Source: CAZSPT01 sp964608895 (GTDB lineage Bacteria > Patescibacteriota > Patescibacteriia > 2-01-FULL-39-33). Taken from it: a stretch of 13,891 nt of DNA. The notes beneath the pieces were generated by a model. That model had not been told where the DNA came from. It worked only from the letters and a program-made list of their open reading frames with translations, and ran no database searches. Shown here piece by piece: positions 5,514 to 13,843 of the stretch. Each line of letters begins with the position of its first letter. The first letter of the stretch is position 1. The DNA lies in contig CAZSPT010000023.1 of assembly GCA_964608895.1 (NCBI GenBank), forward strand, positions 1 through 13,891, read 5' to 3'. The position numbers and the translations under genes are program-made.

Positions 5514-6545
5514 ATGGTTAAAAAATTTTCCCGATTTAAGATTTTGGCGCTGGAAACTTCCTGCGATGAGACAGCGGCGGCCGTTGTCGGGACTAATTCT
5601 AATAAAGTTGAAATTCTCTCCAGCCAGGTTTCTTCCCAAATCGCCCTTCATCAAAAATACGGAGGAGTGGTGCCGGAGTTGGCCGCTCGGGCCCATCTTG
5701 AGGCGGTTATTCCGGCTGTTGAAGAAAGTTTGCGGACGGCCGGCTTGACTCCCGAGCGGCTTACCGGTTTGGCGGTGGTTTCCGGCCCCGGCTTAATCAC
5801 TTCTTTGATGGTTGGGGTTGAAACGGCTAAAGCGCTGGCTCTGGCTTGGCAGAAGCCTTTACTGGCTGTCAACCATATTTACGCCCATTTGGCGGCAAAT
5901 TTTCTTAAGCCAATCAAATTTCCGGCTCTTTGCCTGGTGGTTTCCGGCGGCCATACTGAGTTGATTTTTCTTAAAGACTTTTGGAGCTGTCGGAAAATCG
6001 GCCGGACGGTTGACGACGCCGCCGGCGAAGCTTTTGACAAAGTGGCCAAATTGCTTGATTTAGGCTATCCCGGCGGTCCGGTGATTGCTCGGCTGGCCGC
6101 TGTTGGCGATTCTGAACGCTATTGTTTCCCTCGGCCGATGCTAACGGCCGATAATTTTAATTTCAGTTTTTCCGGCCTGAAAACCGCCGTTCTTTATCAA
6201 ACTAAAAAGCTTGGTCGGTTGACTCCCGGGATTAAGAAAGATATTGCTGCCGGCTTTCAGCGGGCGGTTGTTGAAGTTTTGACGGCCAAAACGCTCAAGG
6301 CGGCTGAAAAATTTAAAGTCAAAACAATTGCTCTGGCTGGCGGGGTGGCCGCCAATCAAGAGCTTCGAAAAAGCCTTGAGGCCGGGGCGGTTGAAGCCGG
6401 ATTTGAGTTTTTCGCCCCGGAACTTAAGTTTTGCACCGATAACGCGGCAATGGTTGGAGTGGCCGCCTGCTATCTTGAGCAGAAAAAACAAACTTTGAAA
6501 AATAATTGGCGGAAGATCGCTGCCGATCCTAATTGGGAGTTATGA
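5514..6545 (+). CDS. tsaD: tRNA N6-adenosine threonylcarbamoyltransferase TsaD
   Basis: TsaD transfers the threonylcarbamoyl group onto A37 of tRNAs that read ANN codons, together with TsaB and TsaE. The 343 residues are typical in length and have the ASKHA fold. The N-terminal motif is LALETSCDETAAAVV (11-25). The metal-binding pair His121/His125 is in NHIYAH (120-125), followed by VSGGHTEL (143-150), GEAFDKVAK (171-179), AGGVAANQEL (275-284) and CTDNAAM (307-313), whose Asp309 is the third metal ligand. All key residues are present. The gene starts one base after the DUF72 stop and ends in an ATGA overlap with tsaE, so translation is probably coupled. No Shine-Dalgarno sequence is well placed. 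tsaB and tsaC are not in the window. Confidence 0.97.
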   Translation: MVKKFSRFKILALETSCDETAAAVVGTNSNKVEILSSQVSSQIALHQKYGGVVPELAARAHLEAVIPAVEESLRTAGLTPERLTGLAVVSGPGLITSLMVGVETAKALALAWQKPLLAVNHIYAHLAANFLKPIKFPALCLVVSGGHTELIFLKDFWSCRKIGRTVDDAAGEAFDKVAKLLDLGYPGGPVIARLAAVGDSERYCFPRPMLTADNFNFSFSGLKTAVLYQTKKLGRLTPGIKKDIAAGFQRAVVEVLTAKTLKAAEKFKVKTIALAGGVAANQELRKSLEAGAVEAGFEFFAPELKFCTDNAAMVGVAACYLEQKKQTLKNNWRKIAADPNWEL

Positions 6546-6979
6546 AGGAAATAATCAGCAATTCGCCGGAAGAAACAACACGGTTCGCCGAGCGGTTCGC
6601 CGGCCGGCTGTCCGGCGGCGAAACAATTTGTTTGGTCGGCGAGCTTGGAAGCGGCAAAACGGTTTTTGCCAAAGGGCTGGCTAAAGGCCTTGGAGTTTCG
6701 GCGGTCGTCACTAGTCCGACTTTTGTTTTGATGAAAATTTATCCCGGCAAAAAGATTAAGCTGGTTCATATTGACGCCTATCGCTTGAAGAGCGCTCAAG
6801 AATTTCAAACAGCCGGTCTGGCTGAATATTTTTCCCGGCCGGATTCGGTTGTCTTAATTGAATGGGCCGATCGGCTCAAACAAGTTTGGCCGGCCGGAAG
6901 AATTTTGATTGATTTTAAGTTTTTAGGTAAAAATCGCCGTCGGCTGAAGATATCGCCGGGGAGCCGAAGAGTAAAATAA
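6542..6979 (+). CDS. tsaE: tRNA threonylcarbamoyladenosine biosynthesis ATPase TsaE
   Basis: TsaE is the small ATPase that binds the TsaB-TsaD complex and permits multiple rounds of t6A synthesis. With ATG 6542 it has 145 residues, the usual size. Walker A is GELGSGKT (33-40), the Thr-containing switch is TSPTF (57-61), and HIDAYRL (76-82) and IEWADR (106-111) are family motifs, the latter including the Walker B acidic residue. The frame opens earlier with a GTG-type start at 6533, but ATG 6542 overlaps the tsaD stop as ATGA and sits at the family's normal start. The C-terminus is basic (KNRRRLKISPGSRRVK). A bidirectional terminator follows at once. Confidence 0.95.
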   Translation: MKEIISNSPEETTRFAERFAGRLSGGETICLVGELGSGKTVFAKGLAKGLGVSAVVTSPTFVLMKIYPGKKIKLVHIDAYRLKSAQEFQTAGLAEYFSRPDSVVLIEWADRLKQVWPAGRILIDFKFLGKNRRRLKISPGSRRVK

Positions 6980-7003
6980 AAAAACCGCCCGAAGGCGGTT
7001 TTT
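6978..7003. terminator. Bidirectional intrinsic terminator between tsaE and the PilB-like gene
   Basis: AACCGCC and GGCGGTT (6983-6989/6994-7000) pair around CGAA. An A run on the left and a T run on the right make it work on both strands, ending the tsaE transcript and the opposing ATPase transcript. Confidence 0.9.
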
Positions 7004-7013
7004 GGATTAAAAA

Positions 7014-8714
7014 TTATTCAGTCACTCGGAAAATTTCCGAAACTGAAGTGATTCCTTTTAAAGCTTTCAAAAGCCCGTCTTGGGCCATAGTTATTATTCC
7101 TTGGCTTAAGGCGATTTCTTTAATTTTGTTTTCGGACATTTCCTGATTAATGATTGCTTCTTCAATTTTTCTTTCAATCGGGACGATTTCAAAAATTCCA
7201 ATTCGGCCGTGGTAGCCGAGATTTTGGCAATGGGAGCAGCCTTTTCCTTGGTAGAATTTTAATTTTTCAAAATTTATTTTTTGACGGTGATTTTCCGGCA
7301 ATTTTTCCAGAAGTTTGACGACTCGGTCTCTGGTTTCTTGGTCTAGTTCAATTTCGGCTCGACAATTGGGACAGATTTTTCTAACCAGCCGTTGGCCGAT
7401 TGAAACATTCAAAGCCGGCGCAAGCAGGAACGGCTTGATTCCCATTGATAGAAATCTTGGAATTGTTCCAAAAGCGTCGTTGGTGTGGATGGTTGACAAA
7501 ACCAGGTGGCCGGTCAGCGAAGCCTGGACGGCGATTTCAGCCGTTTCAAGATCTCGGATTTCTCCGACCATAATAACATCGGGGTCTTGGCGGACGATTG
7601 ACTTCAAACCTTTGGCAAAAGTATATTTTTTATTAACTTGGCTTTGATTGATTCCTTTTAACTGGTATTCAATCGGGTCTTCAATAGTGATGATTTTAGT
7701 CTCCGGCTGGTTGAGTTTTTTGGCGATTGAGTAGAGAGTGGTTGTTTTTCCGGAGCCGGTCGGACCGGTGGTGACAATCATTCCGTTCGGCCGGTTAATT
7801 TCTCTTTTTAGGATTTCAAAGGCCTGACCCTCTAAGCCGAGATTTTCAAATTTCAGTCCGGCGGTTGCCGGCTGGAGCAGTCTAATAACAATACTTTCGC
7901 CAAAAGCGGTCGGTAGAGCCGAAACCCGGACGTCAATTTTTTCTCCGCCGCTGAGATGGATGGAAAAGCGGCCGTCTTGAGGTTTGTCGCTGATGTTTAT
8001 TTTTAATCCGGCTAAATGCTTAATGCGGGAAGCGATTTTCGGACCGGCTTCTTTTGGGAGTTCGGCGACATCGTTCAAAACTCCGTCAATTCTAAACCTT
8101 ACTTTAGTCGCCTTTTCTTCACTCTCAAAATGGATGTCCGAAGCCCGGGCGTTCAAGGCGGCGGCGGCGACCAGAGAAATTATTTCAGTTACTGAAACTT
8201 CCTTGATTTTTTGGTTGAGTTTTCTGAAATCGGTTATCTTATTTTGGAATTTTTCAAGATTTTCCTCGGTAATTTCAATTCCGGAAACGGTTTTTCTGAT
8301 TTCCGGCAAGGTTTGATATAGTTTCCAGGCTTGGTTAAAGCTGTGTTTTGAAATTAGATAGCTGGCGACTTGGGCGTGGAGTTTTTTTTTCAATTCTTGC
8401 TCAAGGGTTTTAACTTTTTCGGTGTAATCGGTGGTTCCGAGTCGGATTTCCCGGCCGTTATTAAAAAAACAGATTATTTCAAGTTCTTGGCTTTTTTCTT
8501 TCGGGATTGTTTTTAAGGCGTCCGGGCCGATTGCCAAGCCGGTCAGATTAAAATAAGGCAAACCAGCCGCTTCGGCCTTGGCCGCGGTTTCTTCTTCCTT
8601 TTCTTCCAGGGTGATTTCCCTGATTTTATTTTTTAGTTTTTGTTGGATGGTTTCATCTTGGCCGTCTTGATGGTCAGCCAGGAGATCTTCCAAAGAAGGG
8701 CCTAAATTAGCCAT
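7014..8714 (-). CDS. PilB/GspE-type secretion and pilus assembly ATPase
   Basis: This 566-residue cytoplasmic ATPase powers pilin polymerisation in type IV pili or pseudopilin assembly in type II secretion. Residues 1-80 resemble the GspE N-terminal domain (MshEN-like). The catalytic part shows Walker A GPTGSGKTT (317-325), the Asp box TIEDPIEY (343-350), Walker B IMVGEIRD (381-388) and the His box HLVLSTIHTND (403-413). Four Cys (448, 451 in CPNC; 493, 496 in CSHC) form the zinc site that distinguishes PilB/GspE from the retraction ATPase PilT. It starts 7 bases after the membrane-protein gene stop, so the two are probably one operon. There is no Shine-Dalgarno sequence. No pilin, PilC or PilM genes are adjacent. 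With dprA nearby, a role in pili and DNA uptake is plausible, but PilB and GspE cannot be told apart here. Confidence 0.94.
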   Translation of the reverse strand: MANLGPSLEDLLADHQDGQDETIQQKLKNKIREITLEEKEEETAAKAEAAGLPYFNLTGLAIGPDALKTIPKEKSQELEIICFFNNGREIRLGTTDYTEKVKTLEQELKKKLHAQVASYLISKHSFNQAWKLYQTLPEIRKTVSGIEITEENLEKFQNKITDFRKLNQKIKEVSVTEIISLVAAAALNARASDIHFESEEKATKVRFRIDGVLNDVAELPKEAGPKIASRIKHLAGLKINISDKPQDGRFSIHLSGGEKIDVRVSALPTAFGESIVIRLLQPATAGLKFENLGLEGQAFEILKREINRPNGMIVTTGPTGSGKTTTLYSIAKKLNQPETKIITIEDPIEYQLKGINQSQVNKKYTFAKGLKSIVRQDPDVIMVGEIRDLETAEIAVQASLTGHLVLSTIHTNDAFGTIPRFLSMGIKPFLLAPALNVSIGQRLVRKICPNCRAEIELDQETRDRVVKLLEKLPENHRQKINFEKLKFYQGKGCSHCQNLGYHGRIGIFEIVPIERKIEEAIINQEMSENKIKEIALSQGIITMAQDGLLKALKGITSVSEIFRVTE

Positions 8715-8721
8715 AATGAAA

Positions 8722-9726
8722 TTATTTTGAAACTAAGCCGGGAATTTTTCGGGAAGCTCTGATAATTTTACTAATTCCCCGGCCGCCGGTTAGCCGATTA
8801 AACAGCAGAACCCAGCAGCTCCATTGAAAAGTGTTGAATACGGCGGTAATTAGGAAGGTGGTCGCCGCCAAAGCGGCTAAAGTAATTAAACTTATCACCA
8901 CTGCCAGCCAGAACGGAATGTAATAGATGGCGAGCAGGAAAGGAATCGCCAACAAAGCGATAGTTAAGAAAAGGGTCGCCAGAGCGGCCAAGAAATAGAT
9001 TAAAAAAAGGATTAATCCCATTTCCAAGGAAATTAGCCAGTTCTTTAAAAACAGTCGCCAAGCCGATTTTAGTCCCGGAATGATTTTTTGGTTTTTTAAG
9101 ATTAGATAGCAGATCTGGTAGCGGATAACGAAAGAAATAATAATAATCGCGATAACAGTGGCGGCAAAGATAAGACCGTAGCCGAGGTAACTTAGCCAGT
9201 GGCAGCAGCCAAAGATTATTTTTTCTTTGGCCAGAAGCACCAGTATGATTACTAAGATGATTTTTAAAGCGGCATTGATTGCCAAAACCGGCCAGAATTT
9301 TTTGCCGGCGGCGTTGATTTCTTTATTTAATAACGGTCGGCGGTTCTGGTTGGCGAGATTGACGCCGTTAATCAGCCCGATTTGGGAAACAACCGCCAGC
9401 CAGAGGAAAAAAATTATCAAGCCGGCGATTCCGGCTAAAACGACAATCAGTCCGATTAACGCTCCGGGATGATTGGTTAAAATCAGCCAGAGGTTTTCGG
9501 TAATTGTTTCGCCTTGAATAAACCCTTCCCGCCAGCCGTTTTTTAGGGCGGCCCAAGTGATTTTAGTCGCCCGGAAATTGCCGTAGTCGGAAAAGATTTT
9601 TTGAATTAACTCAAATTCGCTTCCGAGCAGAGCGGCGAATAATCCGAAAAACCAGAGTTTTTTGGATTTTTTGGTGATTGCCCAGGCTCGCTTGATGATC
9701 GGGCGATAAAGTGAAGCCTCCTTCAT
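8722..9726 (-). CDS. Polytopic membrane protein, unknown function
   Basis: I do not recognise the family with confidence. The 334 residues contain about five or six membrane segments: a short one near 24-38 after a basic N-terminus (KKSKKLWFFGLFAALLG), then about 88-118, 145-166, 178-208, 230-265 and 266-300. Residues 39-87 and 119-144 form polar loops. A Cys pair (CC, 174-175) lies near the membrane. The C-terminus is basic (RASRKIPGLVSK) and cytoplasmic by the positive-inside rule. No catalytic motif is visible. The gene is followed after 7 bases by the PilB-like ATPase, which suggests an envelope or pilus-linked role, but its sequence does not look like the platform protein PilC/GspF. It could instead belong to the broad group of multi-pass domains found in glycerophosphodiester phosphodiesterases and DUF975-like proteins. 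Confidence 0.8.
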   Translation of the reverse strand: MKEASLYRPIIKRAWAITKKSKKLWFFGLFAALLGSEFELIQKIFSDYGNFRATKITWAALKNGWREGFIQGETITENLWLILTNHPGALIGLIVVLAGIAGLIIFFLWLAVVSQIGLINGVNLANQNRRPLLNKEINAAGKKFWPVLAINAALKIILVIILVLLAKEKIIFGCCHWLSYLGYGLIFAATVIAIIIISFVIRYQICYLILKNQKIIPGLKSAWRLFLKNWLISLEMGLILFLIYFLAALATLFLTIALLAIPFLLAIYYIPFWLAVVISLITLAALAATTFLITAVFNTFQWSCWVLLFNRLTGGRGISKIIRASRKIPGLVSK

Positions 9727-9757
9727 AGTGATTGTTGGTTATTTTTTCTTAGAGTTT

Positions 9758-9766
9758 ATTATACCA
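9758..9766 (-). promoter_or_regulatory. Extended -10 promoter of the membrane protein and ATPase operon
   Basis: On the minus strand TGG (9766-9764) directly precedes a perfect TATAAT (9763-9758). No good -35 box is seen 16-18 bases upstream, as is common with extended -10 promoters. The start site would be near 9751, about 25 bases before the ATG. The ftsH terminator ends about 14 bases upstream. Confidence 0.6.
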
Positions 9767-9779
9767 TAAAAAAGGTGAC

Positions 9780-9811
9780 AAAAAAACCGCCTCTGTTTTT
9801 TTCAGAGGCGG
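9780..9811 (-). terminator. Intrinsic terminator of ftsH
   Basis: On the minus strand a perfect nine-pair stem (CCGCCTCTG with CAGAGGCGG, 9811-9803 and 9795-9787) surrounds seven As and is followed by seven Ts (9786-9780). It lies 14 bases after the ftsH stop. Confidence 0.93.
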
Positions 9812-9825
9812 CTGCTCTTTTTTTG

Positions 9826-11694
9826 TTATTCATTCAGTGGTTCCGAGTCGGCCGGTTGTTCAGTTTTTTCCGAAGCTTCCAAGTCTTTCAGAATTTCTTC
9901 AAATTGTTCGGCTTCAAGAGTTTCTTTTTCCAACAGGCTGTCGGCGATTTTTTCAAGTTGTTTTTTCTTTTCTTTAATTATCTTCAGAGCGGTCTTGGCG
10001 GCTTGGTCGATTAATTGAGCGATTTCTTTATCAATTTCTTCGGCACTTTTCTCAGAATAATCTTTTTGCTGATGGAGTTCTTTGCCGAGAAAGATCAGCT
10101 CTTCTTTTTCTCCGAAAGTTCTCATACCAAGTTTTTCGCTCATTCCGTATTCACTGACGATTTTTTTCGCCAGTTTGGTCGCTTCTCGGAGATCGTTCTG
10201 GGCACCGGTAGTGATTTCGTCAAAAATGAATTTTTCAGCCATGCGTCCGCCCAAGAGAACCGCCAATTCTTCAATAAATTCAGTCCGGCTGTGAAGTCGT
10301 TTGTCCCGGCTTGGTAACTTTAAAGTGAAGCCGGCGGCCGGTCCCCGGGCGACGATTGAGACTTTTCTGACTGGATCAGTGTTCGGGAGTTGGTGGGCGA
10401 TTAAAGCGTGGCCGGCTTCGTGATAGGCGGTGATTTTCTTTTCCTGATTACTTAAGATATGGCTCTTCCGTTCAGGACCAAGGAGGATTTTATCAATACT
10501 TAATAAGATATCCTGCTGGGTGATTTTTTTTCGGTTGTTTAAAGCGGTCAGAATAGCCGCTTCATTCAGGAGGTTGTAAAGATCGGCTCCGGAAAAGCCC
10601 GGGGTTCTTTCGGCGATTGCTTGGATATTAACGTCGTCTTCAAGCGGTTTTTTAACAGAATGGACTTTTAAAATTTCCTTGCGGTCTTCAATACTCGGCA
10701 TATCAAGAATTACCCGGCGGTCAAAGCGGCCCGGCCGAAGCAGAGCTTTGTCAAGGACGTCCGGCCGGTTAGTGGCGGCGATGACGATAACATTGGTATT
10801 GGGGTCAAAACCGTCCATTTCAACCAGGATTTGATTAAGGGTCTGCTCCCGTTCGTCGTGGGAGCCGCCCAGTCCGGCTCCCCGCTGGCGGCCGACGGCG
10901 TCAATTTCATCAACAAAGATGATGCAGGGAGAATTTTTTTTGGCTTTTTGAAACAGGTCCCGGACCCGGGAAGCGCCGACTCCAACGAACATTTCCACGA
11001 ATTCCGAGCCGGAGATATTGAAGAAAGGGACATCAGCCTCGCCGGCCACTGCTTTGGCAAGCAGGGTTTTTCCGGTTCCGGGCGCTCCCAGGAGAAGTAG
11101 ACCCTTGGGAATTTCCGCTCCAAGCGAGAGGAATTTTTTCGGATTTTTCAGAAATTGGACGACTTCAGTCAGTTCTTGCTTGGCCTCCTTGACGCCGGCG
11201 ACGTTTTTGAAAGTTACCTTTGGTCGGTTTTGAGGATTAAACTGTCGGGCTTGGCTTCGGCCAAAGCTCATTGCCTTGCTATTGACTCCTTGAGCCTGTT
11301 TCATCATAAACCAAAGAAAACCGATAACAAACAATAATGGAATTAGAAACGGCAGGAGATTGGCCAGCCAGAATTTTAATTCGTTTTTTCCTTTTATTTC
11401 AATTTTGATTTTTTTGGTTTTTTCCGGGCTGATTTGATAGTTTTTTAGGAGAGTGCTTAGGCTTTCGGAAGATTCTTTGCGGACAATTTCTTTCTGGTCG
11501 TTGTTTAGAACGACCTCAAGTTGGTTTTCTTCAATAATAATTGATTTTATTTGTTCGTTTTCAATTTGGTCTATTAGAGCGCTTATCCCGACTTCTTTCG
11601 GCTTTTCCAGCGGGGCGTTGTAGAGACTGAAGATTCCCCCAATAATCGCCAGAATTAGGACGCCGACCAATATTTTTTTTGTTAAATCCTTCAT
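9826..11694 (-). CDS. ftsH: ATP-dependent zinc metalloprotease FtsH
   Basis: FtsH is the membrane-anchored AAA+ protease that degrades damaged membrane proteins and some regulators. The 622 residues are typical. Two N-terminal membrane segments (about 8-24 and 108-131) enclose a short periplasmic or external region. The AAA domain has Walker A GAPGTGKT (203-210), pore motif FVG (236-238), Walker B IIFVDEID (258-265) and the second region of homology ending [10 protein letters not shown] with Arg320 and Arg323. The protease has HEAGH (425-429) and the third zinc ligand Asp501 in TGAQNDL. The C-terminal coiled-coil region (about 545-610) is charged and ends in a Glu-rich tail. All catalytic residues are present. 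No Shine-Dalgarno sequence precedes ATG 11694. It is divergent from the phosphatidyltransferase gene and has its own terminator. Confidence 0.98.
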   Translation of the reverse strand: MKDLTKKILVGVLILAIIGGIFSLYNAPLEKPKEVGISALIDQIENEQIKSIIIEENQLEVVLNNDQKEIVRKESSESLSTLLKNYQISPEKTKKIKIEIKGKNELKFWLANLLPFLIPLLFVIGFLWFMMKQAQGVNSKAMSFGRSQARQFNPQNRPKVTFKNVAGVKEAKQELTEVVQFLKNPKKFLSLGAEIPKGLLLLGAPGTGKTLLAKAVAGEADVPFFNISGSEFVEMFVGVGASRVRDLFQKAKKNSPCIIFVDEIDAVGRQRGAGLGGSHDEREQTLNQILVEMDGFDPNTNVIVIAATNRPDVLDKALLRPGRFDRRVILDMPSIEDRKEILKVHSVKKPLEDDVNIQAIAERTPGFSGADLYNLLNEAAILTALNNRKKITQQDILLSIDKILLGPERKSHILSNQEKKITAYHEAGHALIAHQLPNTDPVRKVSIVARGPAAGFTLKLPSRDKRLHSRTEFIEELAVLLGGRMAEKFIFDEITTGAQNDLREATKLAKKIVSEYGMSEKLGMRTFGEKEELIFLGKELHQQKDYSEKSAEEIDKEIAQLIDQAAKTALKIIKEKKKQLEKIADSLLEKETLEAEQFEEILKDLEASEKTEQPADSEPLNE

Positions 11695-11710
11695 TTATTT
11701 TTGATTATTT

Positions 11711-11719
11711 TGGTATAAT
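11711..11719 (+). promoter_or_regulatory. Extended -10 promoter of the phosphatidyltransferase gene
   Basis: TGG (11711-11713) followed by TATAAT (11714-11719), without a convincing -35. Transcription would begin near 11726, giving a leader of roughly 46 bases. It overlaps the probable ftsH -10 on the other strand. Confidence 0.55.
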
Positions 11720-11742
11720 GTAAAAAGAATGATTTTTCTCAA
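11715..11742 (-). promoter_or_regulatory. Probable ftsH promoter
   Basis: Minus strand TTGAGA (11742-11737), a 16-base spacer and CATTAT (11720-11715). The overlapping TTATAC with an 18-base spacer is an alternative. The start would lie near 11708, leaving a leader of only about 14 bases. Because it shares bases with the opposing TATAAT, the two promoters may exclude each other. Confidence 0.4.
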
Positions 11743-11771
11743 TAAGGTTATCATAATGATTTTAAATTAAA

Positions 11772-12386
11772 ATGTCAAATAAGGTAAAAAATATCATTGA
11801 CAATTTTTGGGCCGCGACTGTTTTAAGGGTGGCGCCCGGATGGATTACTCCCAATTTTTTCAGCTTTTTTCGGCTCAGCTTAATTCCGGTGATTGTCGGC
11901 TGTTTATTTTTTGAAAGGTTTGGTTTGGCTTTGCTTTTTTTGGTTTTAGCCGGATTAGCCGATACTCTGGACGGCTCTTTGGCCCGGGAGCGGAAAATGG
12001 TTTCTCGGTTAGGTCGGATTTTGGATCCGGCCGCCGATAAGTTTTTGGTGGTTTTGATTAGTTTGTTTCTGATTTTTTATTATCCTTTTTACTATCTTCC
12101 GCTAACGGTGGCCGTCCTTGATTTTTTAACTTTGTTGGGAGCCGGGGTTTTTTGGCTGGCAGTCGGCTTGGAGTATTCTGAAAAAATTCCTCCGGCCAAT
12201 TGGTGGGGGCGAGGCAAAATGATTTTTGAGATTTTTGGGCTGGCGGCCGGTCTCGGCTATCTTGGCTGGCCCGGCCAGGGAATGCTCTGGCTGAGCGCCG
12301 GCCTTCTTTTTCTGGCCGTTTTTTTTAGTTTGGTTAGTCTGATTATTTATTCGGTTCAGGGAATTAGGACGGTTTTGAAAGGTTGA
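11772..12386 (+). CDS. CDP-alcohol phosphatidyltransferase, probably phosphatidylglycerophosphate synthase
   Basis: This 204-residue integral membrane enzyme carries the full CDP-alcohol phosphatidyltransferase signature. Asp64, Asp67, Gly68, Ala71, Arg72, Gly81, Asp85 and Asp89 fit the pattern D-x2-DG-x2-AR-x8-G-x3-D-x3-D that binds the metal and CDP-diacylglycerol; the core reads DTLDGSLARE and GRILDPAADK. ITPNFFSFFRL (25-35) is the usual N-terminal motif and WWGRGKM (144-150) the conserved Gly-Lys motif. About six hydrophobic segments are present. The substrate is most likely glycerol 3-phosphate (PgsA type), but an inositol or other alcohol-phosphate substrate cannot be excluded. No Shine-Dalgarno sequence is present. 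It stands alone between divergent ftsH and convergent rpsA. Confidence 0.92.
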   Translation: MSNKVKNIIDNFWAATVLRVAPGWITPNFFSFFRLSLIPVIVGCLFFERFGLALLFLVLAGLADTLDGSLARERKMVSRLGRILDPAADKFLVVLISLFLIFYYPFYYLPLTVAVLDFLTLLGAGVFWLAVGLEYSEKIPPANWWGRGKMIFEIFGLAAGLGYLGWPGQGMLWLSAGLLFLAVFFSLVSLIIYSVQGIRTVLKG

Positions 12387-12408
12387 TTTAAACAGACTGC
12401 GGATTCTT

Positions 12409-12434
12409 AAAAGCCCGGTTTGGCCGGGCTTTTT
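12409..12434. terminator. Bidirectional intrinsic terminator between the phosphatidyltransferase gene and rpsA
   Basis: AAAAGCCCGG (12409-12418) pairs with CCGGGCTTTT (12424-12433) around a five-base loop. Five Ts end it on the plus strand, and the matching As give a T run on the minus strand, two bases after the rpsA stop. Confidence 0.9.
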
Positions 12435-12435
12435 A

Positions 12436-13761
12436 TTATTGAGATTGAGGTTGATTTTCTTTTGGCTGGTCGTTTTTTTCGGCCGGCGGTTCGGATTCGG
12501 GAGTTTGCTCGACCGGGGCGGCTTCCTCCTCCGGCTTTGGAGCAGCTTCCTCCTCCGGCTTTGGGGCGGTTTCTTCTTCCGGCTTTGGAGCAGCTTCCTC
12601 CTCCGGCTTTGGAGCAGCTTCCTCCTCCGGCTTTGGCGGCTCGGCCTGGTTTTGGTTTTTTGGTTTGGTTAGACTTAATCCAAGCCGATGTTTTTTTGGT
12701 TCAAGGGAAACAATGTAGAATTCAAGCTCTTCGCCGGGTTTGGCGATTTCATTGATGTCGGAAATCGGTTTTTCATTTAGTTGAGAAATATGGGCAAGGC
12801 CTTGGATTTTGTCGTTGATTTTTACAAATAAACCAAAGGGATTGACTTTAACCACTTTACCCGTGATTTTTTGTCCGATTGAATATTTCTGGTCAAGATT
12901 TTCCCAAGGGTCTTTTTGGAGTTTTTTCATTGACAGGAAGATTTTTGAATTTTCAATCCCGATAATTTCCGCTTTGATGTTCTGGCCGACTTTAACAAAG
13001 TCGTTTGGGTCTTCAATTCGTTGCCAGGCAATTTCTGAAATATGAATCAGTCCTTCCAACTGGTCAAATTCCACAAAAATTCCAAAGCTGGTCACCGCGG
13101 TTACCTTTCCTTCAATAATGTCGCCGATTTTATATTTTTCAATAACATGTTTTTGGGTTTCTTCCCAAGCGGCTTTTTCCGAAACAATTAATTTATCTTC
13201 ATTTTCATTAGCGTCAAGGATTTTTGTTTCAAATTTTTTTCCAACATATCCTTTTAAAATGTCAAGAATCCGGTTTTTGTCGCCGCCGGGCACTCGAGGA
13301 TAGTGTTCCGGGGAAAGTTGGGAGACCGGCAGAAAGCCGGCGATGTTCTCAACTTTAACCATTAGTCCGCCTTTGTTGGCGTCGGTTATCGCAGCTTCAA
13401 TAATTTCTCCTTTTTCCAGATATTGTTTGAGGTTTTGCCAAGTTTTTTGGCGGCCGGCATGGCGGAAGGACATTTCAATTTCTCCTTTTTCGTTTTCTTC
13501 TTCCAAAACGGTCGCTTCAACTTCGTCACCGGGTTTGAGATTTTTGTATTCTTCGGCTTCATTGTAGCGCTCCCGTCCCCGGACGATTCCAGTGGCGACG
13601 CCGTTGATGTCAAGATGAACTTCTTTACTGTCGGCGGAAATTACTTTTCCGGAAATAAGCTCGCCTGTTTTTGGCAAATTAAAATACTGCTTTTCATTAA
13701 GCAGTTTTTCCATTACCGAGTTCTTGGCGCTCGGTTCGGTTGTTTTTACTTCGGAAGTCAT
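12436..13761 (-). CDS. rpsA: 30S ribosomal protein S1 (four S1 domains, repetitive acidic tail)
   Basis: S1 binds mRNA leaders and helps load them on the 30S subunit. The 441 residues hold four S1/OB-fold domains at about 32-100, 116-195, 211-280 and 296-366, fewer than the six of E. coli S1 but common elsewhere. Domains 3 and 4 are the most typical, with SFGIFVEF (225-232) followed by EGLIHISEI, and PFGLFVKI (308-315) followed by QGLAHISQL. The tail (about 367-441) is disordered, rich in Pro, Glu and Ala, and includes five copies of an eight-residue unit PKPEEEAA (376-415). ATG 13761 follows a purine-rich GGAAAGG held in a hairpin. An S1 that reads leaders is of interest in a genome where most genes lack a Shine-Dalgarno sequence. 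The family call is firm; a distant S1-domain RNA-binding protein is the only alternative. Confidence 0.94.
   Translation of the reverse strand: MTSEVKTTEPSAKNSVMEKLLNEKQYFNLPKTGELISGKVISADSKEVHLDINGVATGIVRGRERYNEAEEYKNLKPGDEVEATVLEEENEKGEIEMSFRHAGRQKTWQNLKQYLEKGEIIEAAITDANKGGLMVKVENIAGFLPVSQLSPEHYPRVPGGDKNRILDILKGYVGKKFETKILDANENEDKLIVSEKAAWEETQKHVIEKYKIGDIIEGKVTAVTSFGIFVEFDQLEGLIHISEIAWQRIEDPNDFVKVGQNIKAEIIGIENSKIFLSMKKLQKDPWENLDQKYSIGQKITGKVVKVNPFGLFVKINDKIQGLAHISQLNEKPISDINEIAKPGEELEFYIVSLEPKKHRLGLSLTKPKNQNQAEPPKPEEEAAPKPEEEAAPKPEEETAPKPEEEAAPKPEEEAAPVEQTPESEPPAEKNDQPKENQPQSQ
12517..12636 (-). repeat. Five tandem 24-base repeats inside rpsA
   Basis: Five head-to-tail 24-base units encode PKPEEEAA, with one copy reading PKPEEETA. 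The units are nearly identical at the DNA level (core gcttcctcctccggctttgg on the plus strand), so slippage or recombination could change copy number without shifting the frame. Confidence 0.93.
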
Positions 13762-13769
13762 AGTTAGTT

Positions 13770-13791
13770 AACCTTTCCTTTCGGAAAAGTT
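13770..13791 (-). promoter_or_regulatory. rpsA leader hairpin holding a Shine-Dalgarno-like sequence
   Basis: On the minus strand AACTTTTCC and GGAAAGGTT pair over nine positions (one G-U) around a GAAA tetraloop, ending 8 bases before the ATG. The 3' strand contains GGAAAGG, the only ribosome-binding-like sequence available, so the fold could control initiation. Autoregulation by S1 on its own leader is known in E. coli; here it is inference. Confidence 0.6.
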
Positions 13792-13843
13792 CTGCTTTTT
13801 ATTAATTAGGATATAAAGTTGCAGACGCTTCTTAGCTTTTGGC

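Noticed and set aside
10710..11123. 137-codon minus-strand frame within ftsH
   Set aside because: It overlaps the conserved AAA domain of FtsH in another frame and reads as a compositional shadow.
12517..12636. CRISPR-like array
   Set aside because: The units are contiguous without unique spacers and encode an in-frame peptide repeat.
12420..12755. Plus-strand repetitive proline/leucine-rich frame opposite the rpsA tail
   Set aside because: It is the mirror of the rpsA 24-base repeats and has no independent signals.
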